NCBI GenBank assembly: GCA_020718525.1
Contig: DYRX01000058.1
Location: 1-15,902, forward strand
Direction: 5' to 3'
Length of the DNA stretch: 15,902 bases
Source of the DNA: Victivallis vadensis
GTDB taxonomy: Bacteria; Verrucomicrobiota; Lentisphaeria; Victivallales; GWF2-50-93
The notes under the pieces are model-generated. The model saw nothing but the letters and a program-made list of their open reading frames with translations, was not told where the DNA came from and made no database searches. How positions within the stretch are numbered: position 1 is the stretch's first letter; each line of letters opens with the position of its first letter. Shown piece by piece: positions 7,771 to 14,971 of the stretch. The position numbers and the translations under genes are program-made.

Positions 7771-7810
7771 TTGGTATAATCCATAATTATTTGGTATAGT
7801 CCATAATTTA
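7771..7810 (-). promoter_or_regulatory. tandem 20-bp operator of the GntR-type regulator
   Basis: Two adjacent 20-bp units, 7771-7790 and 7791-7810, agree at 17 of 20 bases. Each begins with the partly symmetric core TGGTATARTCCA (7772-7783 and 7792-7803), with outer TGG/CCA arms as expected for a GntR dimer site. A 20-bp period puts both cores on the same face of the helix. They lie between the probable promoter and the regulator's ribosome site, so binding should block transcription or early elongation. No second full copy was seen elsewhere in the window. Confidence 0.75.
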
Positions 7811-7832
7811 GAGGCCAAAAAACCCATTTCAA
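7803..7832 (-). promoter_or_regulatory. candidate sigma-70 promoter of the methylaspartate operon
   Basis: On the minus strand TTGAAA (complement of 7827-7832) is followed after 18 bases by AATTAT (complement of 7803-7808), 4 of 6 matches to TATAAT. The -10 box would fall inside the distal operator unit and the start near 7795, inside the tandem repeat. This fits repression by the first gene product. It was called by eye only. Confidence 0.45.
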
Positions 7833-8095
7833 GATGGAAAGAATCTTTTTTCAATATTTTTTCAGATGCCTATTGTTCCGCTGCACCTTCAATTTGACAT
7901 CATTGAGCCTGTTCATAAAAAGAAGCCTGTTTATCTAAAGCAAATTCCAGAACTAGCACCATGCCGAATTTCAAACCTTGAAGACTGCCTGGGAATCCAT
8001 GGCCATCAAAAAAAGCATTTCATGTTTGATTTGTCCAGAAAAAAGGCTAGTTTCTTCCGCTGGAGATGGTATAACATTCAATTTAGGAGACAAAT
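7811..8095. other. divergent intergenic region
   Basis: AT-rich spacer between the leftward methylaspartate operon and the rightward propeller gene. Open frames here look like noise and I recognise no protein. For the rightward gene, TATAAC at 8070-8075 could be a -10 box but has no good -35. TTGACA at 7894-7899 could be a -35 but has no good -10 at normal spacing. No terminator or RNA gene was seen. Confidence 0.4.
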
Positions 8096-9331
8096 ATGAA
8101 GAACTGGCTTGCGGCTCTTTTTGCGTCTGCTCTCTTTTCTGTCGCAAATCTATCGTTCTGCGCGGACTGGCCATTTTTCTATGGTCCCGACAAGAACGGC
8201 ATATCGAAAGAAAAAGACCTCAATCTCGACTGGAAGAAAAAGAAGCCCGAGGAAATCTGGCGGATTGAAATGTCTGACGACGGCTACGCCGGTCCTTCAG
8301 TCGCTGATGGGAGGCTCTTCATCATTGACCACGAGCGCAAAAACGGTTCCTTCTCTGAAAACAACATTTTAAGAGCCATTGACGTCAACTCCGGAAAAGA
8401 AGCCTGGCGCTATTCCTTCAATTCTGGAATGAGCAGTCCCAACTACGGCTTTGCAAGATCCACCCCTACAGTTGACGGCGGAAAAGTCTATGTACAGTCC
8501 CAGCTCGGCGATGTCCACTGCGTGAATGCTACAGACGGAAAACCAATATGGAAAAAGAATTATTTTCAAGAGCAGAACGGACAGATGCCGGGCTGGCTCC
8601 TCTGCATGTCCCCCCTCGTTGACGGAAAATCGCTCATCCTATGCACCGGCGGACGAGACAATTCTGCTGTCGTTGCAGTTGACAAACTGACAGGCGAACT
8701 CATATGGAAAGGCGGAGGAGGCGACAAGCCGGGATATGCCACCCCCCTTTTTGCAAAGATAGACGGAAAAAAAACATATATAATTTTCTCGGCATCAAAA
8801 CTAAGCGGGCTAAATCCAGATACCGGGGCCGTCATTTGGAGCACAGATTGGCAGACGGGCTGTGACGTCAACTCCGCAATGCCGATTGTCATCGGTGCAA
8901 AGGGCGTCTTTATAACGAGCGGCTATGGGCATGGCTGTGCGCTCGTGGAAGTCTCTTCGGGAACTGCCCGCATAAAATGGGAGAACAAGGAAATCCAGTC
9001 GCATTTCAACTCTCCGATTCTTTTCAAGGGACACATTTATTGCACCAGCGATCCAGGCAATCTTGTATGCTTGGATCCGGCGAATGGAAAAGCTTTATGG
9101 AAGCAGAAAGGCTTCGAGAAAGGCGGGCTGGTCGGAATTTCGGACGGCTACGCTATTGTCCTTGATGGCTCGAACGGAGATCTTGTCCTCTTCAAGCTTG
9201 AACCTGCAAAATATATCGAAATAGGCAGGCTCAAGCCTCTTGGTGGACAGAGCTGGACCGCCCCCATAATCGCAGACGGAAAGCTCTTCATCAGAAACAA
9301 AGAGACCCTCCTCTCCCTGAATCTAAAATAG
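8096..9331 (+). CDS. secreted PQQ-like (BamB-type) beta-propeller protein
   Basis: A 411-residue exported protein. Residues 1-23 form a signal peptide ending near FCA, before DWPFFYGPDKNG. That WPxFxGPxxNG opening is typical of the large PQQ-binding-like propeller families of Planctomycetes and other PVC bacteria. Blade signatures recur: SGKEAWRYS, DGKPIWKKN, TGELIWKGG, TGAVIWSTD and NGKALWKQK, each preceded by a stretch such as SPLVDGKSLIL or SPILFKGHIYC. This implies a six-to-eight-bladed propeller covering nearly the whole mature protein. It is not BamB proper, since there is no lipobox and the protein is longer. The start at 8096 follows TTAGGAG with good spacing. Substrate or partner is unknown; redox-cofactor binding is not shown. 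It stands alone on its strand, 336 bases before the next gene. Confidence 0.85.
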   Translation: MKNWLAALFASALFSVANLSFCADWPFFYGPDKNGISKEKDLNLDWKKKKPEEIWRIEMSDDGYAGPSVADGRLFIIDHERKNGSFSENNILRAIDVNSGKEAWRYSFNSGMSSPNYGFARSTPTVDGGKVYVQSQLGDVHCVNATDGKPIWKKNYFQEQNGQMPGWLLCMSPLVDGKSLILCTGGRDNSAVVAVDKLTGELIWKGGGGDKPGYATPLFAKIDGKKTYIIFSASKLSGLNPDTGAVIWSTDWQTGCDVNSAMPIVIGAKGVFITSGYGHGCALVEVSSGTARIKWENKEIQSHFNSPILFKGHIYCTSDPGNLVCLDPANGKALWKQKGFEKGGLVGISDGYAIVLDGSNGDLVLFKLEPAKYIEIGRLKPLGGQSWTAPIIADGKLFIRNKETLLSLNLK

Positions 9332-9667
9332 CCCCATAGCACAAATTGCCATAGAATAAATGCGAATCCCACAAATCCAAAAAAATGATATGACATCCGT
9401 TTTTTCCTACTTCTACAGATGATCTCGTTATCTTTCCGTACCAAATCCGACCTTCTCTCCCTGTTCCGTCAGCTAGAACTGCGGGAGAAATGCATAAATT
9501 TTGATGTTTTTGCATTTAACACTTGACTTTTATCTTCTCCTCATATAAAGTCCGCGCATTGAGAATCAGAATTAAGCATTGATTGTCTTTATGCTTTGCA
9601 TGGAGGGGGCTCGGGAAATCTGAGATTGTGGCACACAGTTTTAAACTAAAATCATTCAAGGGGAACT
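9332..9667. other. intergenic region without a recognised gene
   Basis: No convincing reading frame is present. A leftward frame ending inside the propeller gene encodes a hydrophobic stretch (GFVGFAFILWQFVLWGYF), but it has no clear ribosome site and overlaps the gene's 3' end. The rightward promoter of the repeat protein lies at 9523-9551. No intrinsic terminator was recognised after 9331. Confidence 0.5.
9523..9551 (+). promoter_or_regulatory. candidate sigma-70 promoter of the repeat protein
   Basis: TTGACT at 9523-9528 (5 of 6) is separated by 17 bases from TAAAGT at 9546-9551 (4 of 6). It would leave a leader of about 110 bases before the ATG at 9668, whose ribosome site is AAGGGGAA. 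An overlapping TATAAA at 9544 has a spacer of only 15. Confidence 0.5.
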
Positions 9668-12313
9668 ATGCTGTCAAAAAAAATAATTATGGGACTCTGG
9701 GCAAGTAAATTGTGCATCTTCGCCTTCCTGGGAATTCTTGGCGGAACGATTACTGCAGCCGTGCCTGCGGTTGCCACCGTTGACATTACGGAAATTACCA
9801 CAAAAGGCGCAGTCTGCGGCGGGGATGTCTCCAGCGACGGAGGACTGGCTGTCACTTCAAGAGGCGTGTGCTGGAGCACCCTGCCAGTACCAACGACATC
9901 TGACAGCCGAACGGACGACGGTTCTGGAACCGGGAGTTTCTCCAGCACAATTGGAGGTTTGATGCCGGGGACAATCTATTATGTGCGAGCCTTCGCAATA
10001 AACTCGGACGGCACCGCATACGGACAACAGAAGGCCTTCACCACCTTGACTCTCCTGCCGACAGTCGAGACTGCTCAAATAACAGGCATAGGAGTGACTT
10101 CGGCGACAGGAGGAGGCAATGTGACAGGAGACGGCGGCGGCACGTCGGTGACAGCGCGGGGTGTCTGCTGGAACATCCTCCAGAATCCTACACTGGCTAA
10201 CAGCCACACAGAAGATGGATTGGGGTTGGGCGGATTTGTCAGTCAGTTGACTGGTCTGAGTCCAGATACGACATACTATGTCAGGGCTTACGCTACGAAC
10301 ATCGCTGGAACAAGCTATGGGCAGGAGGTGACTTTTTTAACGCCGTCAATCCCTATTTTGACGACGTCGGCTGTTTCGCAGGTGACTGACACAACTGCTT
10401 TATGCGGAGGCAACGTGACATCCGATGGAGGGCTCGAAGTATTGCTAAGAGGAGTTTGCTGGAGCACTTCCGAAAATCCGAATGTCAACAACAGTAAAAC
10501 AGAGGATGGCGGAGGTCTAGGCAGTTTTTCAAGCGCCATACTAGGTTTAAGCGCTGGTACTACCTACTACGTCCGTGCATACGCCACCAACTCGGCAGGC
10601 ACAGCTTATGGTGAACAATACTCATTTATCACGACCAATCCGACGGTCACTCTGGAAATCCTTGTGAGCGGCGCGGGTTCCACCACTCCGGAGCCGGGCT
10701 CGCACAGCGTCCAGTCCCTTATCCCAATAGCCATAACCGCCACTCCTCAGGCGGATTATCATTTTGTCAATTGGACGGCCAAAGACGCATTGACAGTAGC
10801 AGATCCCAATTCGGCATCCACCACTGTTTTCCTTACGGGCAATGGCGGTGTGACTGCCAACTTCGCACACGACACAGTGACGCTCTCAATGACGGTACTG
10901 CCCGCCGACACAGGAAGAACGGAGCCGCCGATTGGAGTCCATACTGTCAACACCTATGAGCCGCTCCAGATTACCGCATTGCCGATCGGTGGATACTATT
11001 TTTCCGGATGGCTGACCACTGGGAATGTTGTGATAGAGAATGCGAGCAAGTCCACGACCACCGCCACTTTTGCAGGCGATTCCATAATCGTCGCAAACTT
11101 TTCCCCGACCCCTCCAGAGACTGCGGTACTCACCATGGCCGCATCGCCAATCGGCTATGGGATAACATTGCCGGAGGGCTCTATGACCGTTCAAACTCTT
11201 ATACCCCAAACGATTACATCATATCCGGCGCAGGGCAAGCATTTTATCGGATGGACGGTTTATCCAACATCCAATGCCTCGGTGGCCGACTCCTTTGCGA
11301 CGACCACAACCGCCACGCTTCTGGCTGACGCAACAATAACCGCCAACTTCTCCGATACGCCGCCAGTGACGGCCTCATTGACGATGACGGCAATCCCGGA
11401 GGGATCCGGCTCCACGAACCCATTGGGGACGACCACTGTCACAGTGAACATTCCGCAGGCGATCAGCGCCGAGCCCGCTGATGGATACTTCTTTGTAAAA
11501 TGGACTGTCACCGAGAATGCGACTGTCGCCATCTACAATGCCCCCTCGACCACAGTCACTCTTGTGGGCGACGCAGTAGTCACAGCGGAGTTCTCGAACG
11601 AGCAGACCGAATACATTTCCCAAGGTTGGGCGATTGCAATCAATGCGTCCGATCTCGGATATCCTGCCTTCGAGGACTTTTCGGCTCGGCCTAAAGTCAA
11701 CACCGCAAAGGAAAGTTCAAAATCCCTCCCATTCTCGATAGTGACTAGTGCGACCAAAAAGAGACCACAGACATCGGTAACAGCCGAATGGACTAAAAAG
11801 ATTCTTCTCTATGCTAAACGCGACTATAAGAGCGGTCAGAAGAGCACTTTGCTCATCAATAAACCTGTTGTTGCCAAGAATCTTGGCGGTCTTTATATTC
11901 AAACTAAAGAACTTCTTGACAACAAGCCTATTTATTTGCACAAGAATATCTGGCTGTCCCCACCCATAGTCACGGACGTGTCCAGCGAGGGAGGCGTGAT
12001 CTTGCTGAGGGGCAGGAATTTTGGGTGCAAGGCTCCAAAGATATATGTCGAATGCGATCGTGGCGGAAAATGGTGCTATAAAAATTGCAAGATCGACCGC
12101 GTTGCCACTTATATCTTCAAGAATGCCCGCGGATACGCCAATTATTCATGCATGAAAGTTCTGGACTCGGATGCTAGCGCATATCCTGTTGGATATAGCC
12201 AGGTGATGGTCGCATATCCGGTTTTACCGGCGGGCTCCAAGCCCAGCGGATATGTGATTATGGACAACGGCATCAGCCTCGTTCCTGTCAAACTGCCAGA
12301 GCCAAAACAATAG
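9668..12313 (+). CDS. secreted multi-repeat protein with Fn3-like modules and InlB-like repeats
   Basis: An 881-residue exported protein. The signal peptide covers about residues 1-31, ending ITAA before VPAVATVDIT. Three Fn3-like modules of about 95 residues follow (33-126, 131-225, 230-324), each with RGVCW, a TEDG-type turn and TTYYVRAYATNSAGTAYG or a close variant. Next come four repeats of about 75-80 residues (326-400, 403-479, 486-562, 568-643) resembling the divergent InlB B-repeat (Big-like) domain: an ITATPxxxYxFxxW core, an STTxT turn and an ITANFS ending. Residues 644-881 differ: basic and Cys-containing, with VSSEGGVILLRGRNFG (771-786) that recalls an IPT/TIG strand. No LPXTG, transmembrane anchor or clear T9SS or PEP-CTERM tail is seen, so attachment is unknown. 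A surface or adhesive role is inferred from the architecture. Confidence 0.9.
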   Translation: MLSKKIIMGLWASKLCIFAFLGILGGTITAAVPAVATVDITEITTKGAVCGGDVSSDGGLAVTSRGVCWSTLPVPTTSDSRTDDGSGTGSFSSTIGGLMPGTIYYVRAFAINSDGTAYGQQKAFTTLTLLPTVETAQITGIGVTSATGGGNVTGDGGGTSVTARGVCWNILQNPTLANSHTEDGLGLGGFVSQLTGLSPDTTYYVRAYATNIAGTSYGQEVTFLTPSIPILTTSAVSQVTDTTALCGGNVTSDGGLEVLLRGVCWSTSENPNVNNSKTEDGGGLGSFSSAILGLSAGTTYYVRAYATNSAGTAYGEQYSFITTNPTVTLEILVSGAGSTTPEPGSHSVQSLIPIAITATPQADYHFVNWTAKDALTVADPNSASTTVFLTGNGGVTANFAHDTVTLSMTVLPADTGRTEPPIGVHTVNTYEPLQITALPIGGYYFSGWLTTGNVVIENASKSTTTATFAGDSIIVANFSPTPPETAVLTMAASPIGYGITLPEGSMTVQTLIPQTITSYPAQGKHFIGWTVYPTSNASVADSFATTTTATLLADATITANFSDTPPVTASLTMTAIPEGSGSTNPLGTTTVTVNIPQAISAEPADGYFFVKWTVTENATVAIYNAPSTTVTLVGDAVVTAEFSNEQTEYISQGWAIAINASDLGYPAFEDFSARPKVNTAKESSKSLPFSIVTSATKKRPQTSVTAEWTKKILLYAKRDYKSGQKSTLLINKPVVAKNLGGLYIQTKELLDNKPIYLHKNIWLSPPIVTDVSSEGGVILLRGRNFGCKAPKIYVECDRGGKWCYKNCKIDRVATYIFKNARGYANYSCMKVLDSDASAYPVGYSQVMVAYPVLPAGSKPSGYVIMDNGISLVPVKLPEPKQ
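9764..10639 (+). repeat. three tandem Fn3-like coding repeats
   Basis: Residues 33-324 of the secreted protein are three diverged copies of one ~95-residue unit. Each has a conserved Cys pair (GAVCGG or ALCGGN, then RGVCW), replaced in copy two by SATGGG at the first position. Copies are clearly homologous in protein but have drifted in DNA. Confidence 0.85.
10643..11596 (+). repeat. four tandem InlB-like coding repeats
   Basis: Residues 326-643 hold four units of about 75-80 residues, each with a Thr-rich central strand, a Phe/Tyr-x-x-Trp core (HFVNW, YFSGW, HFIGW, FFVKW) and a closing V/I-T/V-A-x-F. Linkers between units two and three, and three and four, are PTPPETA and DTPPVTA. Confidence 0.85.
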
Positions 12314-12400
12314 ATAATCTTGTACGGAAAACTTCCGCGGATCTTGTCCTGGGGTAAATCTAACGAATAGTTTCTTCTGTATAAAAATCTGCCCTTCTGG

Positions 12401-12490
12401 CAAATATGCTGAAATTTCAGCGGAAGAGTCCAAGCATGGTAAAGATTCGCTGAACGACGTAGTTCAGTGAAGATTTACCAGGCATATTTG
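12401..12490. repeat. outer inverted repeat CAAATATGC / GCATATTTG enclosing the hairpin
   Basis: The 9-base arms 12401-12409 and 12482-12490 are perfect complements flanking the 44-bp hairpin. A perfect 14-bp palindrome, GCTGAAATTTCAGC, lies at 12408-12421, overlapping the left arm. A further TTGTCTG/CAGACAA pair occupies 12488-12494 and 12514-12520. The nesting could be a folded RNA, a cruciform or coincidence in an AT-rich remnant. Confidence 0.45.
12437..12480. repeat. 44-bp imperfect inverted repeat (hairpin, REP-like or terminator-like)
   Basis: Left arm 12437-12455 and right arm 12462-12480 pair at 16 of 19 positions around the 6-base loop GACGTA. Arm ends are TGGTAAA and TTTACCA. It sits between convergent genes but has no T tract on either strand, so intrinsic termination is doubtful. 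The 12-mer GTAAAGATTCGC in its left arm (12439-12450) recurs at 14930-14941, after another stop codon, which suggests a dispersed extragenic repeat. Confidence 0.7.
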
Positions 12491-12639
12491 TCTGTTCGGA
12501 ACGTCGAGCAATTCAGACAAGGCGGAGCTTATCTCCTCCAAGCTCTTCGGCAATTCACTTCGAGCCAATGCAAGATCAAGGGGCAAGGAAATTTCTGAAA
12601 TTCCTGCAATAATGACTGCTTGAAATCTTTGTCTTGTTG

Positions 12640-13191
12640 CTACCAGTCGTTGCCCATGAGATGGATTATTCCGGAAGGGAAATCCTCTATTCTGAGGGGA
12701 TGGAACATGGCGATGTTTTTGCCTGGCAAGTGGAGCTCCGCGCCGTTTTCATCAATTCTGAGTATGTCGTCCTTAGGGATTTCTCGCCATCCGCATCTGG
12801 CATAGACTTTCAGGAGCTGTGGCACGCAATAGAGCAGTCCACAATCATAGTCGGATCGCTCCTTGGCGTGGCGCATTGCTTCATTCATTACAATGTCTGA
12901 AAGACCTCTGCCTCTTTCCTGGGGAAGGACAAAGACATTCTGAATGCCTGCGACGAAGAGATTCATCGTTCCAACCTTGATCCGTCTGGACACGATCCCG
13001 ACGTGGGCTATAATTTTGCCGGATTCCCTGCAGATCACGCACCATTCAGGGGAAGAACCATGCCAGTCGCGAGTCTTCGAGAAGACCTCGGAGTCCGATG
13101 GGAAGCAGGCGCAAAGGCAGTCTCTGAGCTCTGCATCCTCTTCCCGACTCATCCGATCTTCATAGACAACTGTCAATGCCATTTTTTTCAT
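12640..13191 (-). CDS. GNAT-family acetyltransferase, NodA-like
   Basis: A 183-residue cytoplasmic protein with the GNAT acyl-CoA-binding motif A, VFVLPQERGRGLS, at residues 86-98; the RGRG loop fits Q/RxxGxG/A. It also has a late YARCGWREI block (130-138), typical of the family's C-terminal strand. IIAHVGIVSRRIKVGTMNLF (60-79) recalls NodA, the N-acyltransferase of nodulation-factor synthesis, but a general NodA-like or GNAT acyltransferase is the safer call. The acceptor is unknown. I use ATG 13191; ATG 13182 (fourth codon) is possible, and neither has a clear Shine-Dalgarno site, which is unusual here. It is convergent with the long repeat protein and not in an operon. The stop is at 12640-12642, immediately before the decayed frame on the same strand. 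Confidence 0.8.
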   Translation of the reverse strand: MKKMALTVVYEDRMSREEDAELRDCLCACFPSDSEVFSKTRDWHGSSPEWCVICRESGKIIAHVGIVSRRIKVGTMNLFVAGIQNVFVLPQERGRGLSDIVMNEAMRHAKERSDYDCGLLYCVPQLLKVYARCGWREIPKDDILRIDENGAELHLPGKNIAMFHPLRIEDFPSGIIHLMGNDW

Positions 13192-13502
13192 GTTGTTTAA
13201 GATAACATGCGAAGAGCAAAAAAACAGCCGGGTTTTCTATGGATTGGCAAACTTTTTTGCTCATCATTGCGCAAGGAGGCTTGAAGAATTGCTTCCAGAT
13301 GATAATTTTCTTCAAAGGCTATGCTCTTTTAGGCTGAAAATTGTTGTTTTGGCGGGTAATGTTTGGAATTGGATTTTTCTGTCCCGACCGCCTGCTTGCG
13401 CGCTGTGCGCAGGCAAGAGAGGCGATATGAATTTCATTTTTTCACCCTAGACGAGTATAATTTGCAGAATATTAGATCTCCATCGCTCATTCGGAGGACA
13501 CC
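13192..13502. other. intergenic region between divergent genes
   Basis: No recognisable gene. A GC-rich imperfect stem, GCCTGC with GCAGGC, lies around 13390-13414, without a following T tract. The rightward promoter of the small secreted protein is at 13433-13461. No promoter for the leftward acetyltransferase was convincing. Confidence 0.5.
13433..13461 (+). promoter_or_regulatory. candidate sigma-70 promoter with consensus -10
   Basis: A perfect TATAAT lies at 13456-13461. Seventeen bases upstream is TTCATT (13433-13438), only 3 of 6 to consensus. The start near 13468 gives a leader of about 35 bases before the ATG at 13503, with GGAGG at 13494-13498. Confidence 0.5.
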
Positions 13503-13922
13503 ATGCGCTTTTTTGCCGTTTTGCCGTTCTTTCTCGCCGTTCTGCCCGCTTTGACGCTTAGCGTCTCTTCAGCGGAGCTTTCGGTCCTGGGCGGCTCCAA
13601 ATACAAAGATGCAACCCTTTCGCAAGTTTGGAGACAGGACAAGGTCTATTTTAAGATAAGCTACCCTGCTGGCTCAAAGCTTATTGCTCCGGCCGATCTG
13701 GCCCCTGTCAAATTGGCGCTAAGCGACGGTACCATATTTCTCAAGGCAAAGATAATGGACATAATGGCGGATTCGATAAGCATATACGTGACAGACACGG
13801 TCAAAATAATCCACTTCGATGAGATGGATGCGGAAAGCCTGGCTATTTTTGAGCGCAAGACCAACGGCAAAGAAATACCGAAGTCGTCTTCGGAAAACCA
13901 GAAAAAGCGTGAAGGCGAGTGA
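13503..13922 (+). CDS. small secreted protein of unknown function
   Basis: A 139-residue protein I do not recognise. Residues 1-24 look like a signal peptide (MRFFAVLPFFLAVLPAL, then SVSSA before ELSVLG). The mature part of about 115 residues is predicted beta-rich and contains LALSDGTIFLKAKIMDI and VTDTVKIIHFDEM, a pattern suggesting a small beta-barrel or SH3-like fold. The last 25 residues are charged and probably disordered. The start follows GGAGG. Its stop overlaps the GTG start of the DUF4159 gene as GTGA, so the two are translationally coupled and probably act in the same envelope process. Confidence 0.8.
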   Translation: MRFFAVLPFFLAVLPALTLSVSSAELSVLGGSKYKDATLSQVWRQDKVYFKISYPAGSKLIAPADLAPVKLALSDGTIFLKAKIMDIMADSISIYVTDTVKIIHFDEMDAESLAIFERKTNGKEIPKSSSENQKKREGE

Positions 13923-14923
13923 AAAACATGACGCCGAGGACTCTCGCATTTCTCATTCTTTTTCTCTTTCCTGCCACGGCGCGCCTCGATGTGACTGGAA
14001 AGAGTCAGATGAGCCAAATGTCTCCCGGAGACGATGACCCCATCGCCCAGGTGCTCGCATGCGAGCCTATCCGCAGGAACTACCCTGGCGCACTTTCTTC
14101 GCTCCTTGAGGAAGTAACAAAACAGACATCCTTAAAACTACGTCCGGAACCTGTCCTTCTAAAAAGCTTTGACAGCGATGAGATCTTTAAATATCCCTTC
14201 ATATATGTCAACTATGCGGACAGGGATAACTGGAATTTCAGCGAAAGCGAGAAGGAGAGAATAAAGGATTATCTTGCCCGTGGAGGATTCATCTTTGTGG
14301 ATGCAGGAGTCAATGCGGAGTTTCTTAGAAAGGAACTCTTTTTCGGACAGCATCACAGCTATGCCGACTGGCAGGTGACTCCGGAGCTTGCCTCGGCATT
14401 CAAGTCAATTTATCCGGACCGCGAGTTTCGCCCCCTCAAAAGAAATCATGAAATCTTCAAATCCTTTTATCACGGATTGCCGGATCCATCCAAATTGCCA
14501 GACAGCGTGAGAGACTATGTCGTAAATGAAAAATGGCCGGACGGTACATATTCCCTTTTGGCTCTTTACGAGGGTGGAAGAGTTGCAGTCCTAGTCTCTC
14601 CAATTATTTCAATGGGCTGGGGGAAGGACAATTTTGGGAACTGGACGACAAAGATAAATTTTCGTGTGCTGGAAGGCGCGGAGGGATTGAGCGAGAGGCT
14701 TAGATCGGCAAGCTATGCGGGGGCACGCTTCGAAGCGGTGCGCGAGGACGGACGCAAGGATCTAATATATTGCCAGAGCGAGGCAACGCCCGCCTGGGTT
14801 CAGGAACCTGACGGACGTTGGCGCGTCTTCAGATACTATCAAAGCACTGAAATAAGCGACTATGCGCATATCTTCTACAGCAGGCTTGGAATCAACATCT
14901 TCGTATATGCGTTCACTCATTGA
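13919..14923 (+). CDS. secreted DUF4159 domain protein
   Basis: A 334-residue exported protein. An N-terminal hydrophobic segment (LAFLILFLFPATA, residues 9-21) acts as signal peptide. The rest matches DUF4159: YPFIYVNYADRDNWNFS (92-108), RIKDYLARGGFIFVDAG (114-130), a central LYEGGRVAVLVSP block and the closing SRLGINIFVYAFTH (321-334), the usual LGxNIxxYAxT ending. DUF4159 is related to the ThuA/glutamine amidotransferase-like fold and is common in Planctomycetes and relatives, sometimes near MoxR/von Willebrand gene sets, but its function is unknown. I took GTG 13919 as start because it forms a GTGA overlap with the gene before it; ATG 13928 would give a protein three residues shorter and is equally possible. 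No MoxR or vWA genes are in the window. Confidence 0.85.
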   Translation: MKNMTPRTLAFLILFLFPATARLDVTGKSQMSQMSPGDDDPIAQVLACEPIRRNYPGALSSLLEEVTKQTSLKLRPEPVLLKSFDSDEIFKYPFIYVNYADRDNWNFSESEKERIKDYLARGGFIFVDAGVNAEFLRKELFFGQHHSYADWQVTPELASAFKSIYPDREFRPLKRNHEIFKSFYHGLPDPSKLPDSVRDYVVNEKWPDGTYSLLALYEGGRVAVLVSPIISMGWGKDNFGNWTTKINFRVLEGAEGLSERLRSASYAGARFEAVREDGRKDLIYCQSEATPAWVQEPDGRWRVFRYYQSTEISDYAHIFYSRLGINIFVYAFTH

Positions 14924-14971
14924 ACACAAGTAAAGATTCGCAGACCCACCGTCTCCGCCAGTATTTTATTG

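Larger units (their letters stand above)
12350..12630 (-). pseudogene. decayed reading frame resembling a small MNT-type nucleotidyltransferase
   Basis: On the minus strand one frame reads protein-like from about 12630 to 12350, broken by TGA at 12464-12466. Before the stop it gives LDLALARSELPKSLEEI, then SSALSELLDVP and RQICLVNLH. This resembles the DLA-x(n)-LEEI-LSELLG-VDLVxL pattern of small MNT-domain nucleotidyltransferases. After the stop, in the same frame, it resumes with SAEISAYLPEGQIFIQKK and LFVRFT, like the tail of such proteins. The upstream GSxxxGxSDxD catalytic motif is missing, so even without the stop it would be inactive. A 44-bp hairpin lies exactly where the frame is broken. 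The family is a resemblance by eye; that this was once coding is more secure than the name. Confidence 0.45.

Noticed and set aside
7758..7832. 25-codon N-terminal extension of the GntR regulator
   Set aside because: It would translate through the tandem operator and promoter; ATG 7757 has a good ribosome site just upstream.
8067..8078. Partial operator-like TGGTATAA upstream of the propeller gene
   Set aside because: It matches only the left eight bases of the TGGTATARTCCA core; the CCA half is absent, so regulation by the GntR protein is not supported.
7811..8095. Cobalamin riboswitch or other leader RNA controlling the mutase operon
   Set aside because: No B12-box-like or other riboswitch core motif was seen, and the leader from the predicted start to the regulator ATG is only about 40 bases.
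9148..9444. Leftward 98-codon frame with a hydrophobic stretch (possible small membrane protein)
   Set aside because: It overlaps the 3' end of the propeller gene, lacks a clear ribosome site, and its C-terminal half is antisense to a well-supported protein.
9764..11596. Repeat region as a CRISPR array
   Set aside because: The repeats are long diverged protein-coding modules in a single open frame, not short identical repeats with unique spacers.
13389..13416. GC-rich stem as an intrinsic terminator
   Set aside because: The stem is imperfect with a bulge and no T tract follows on either strand; it lies upstream of genes on both sides, not after one.
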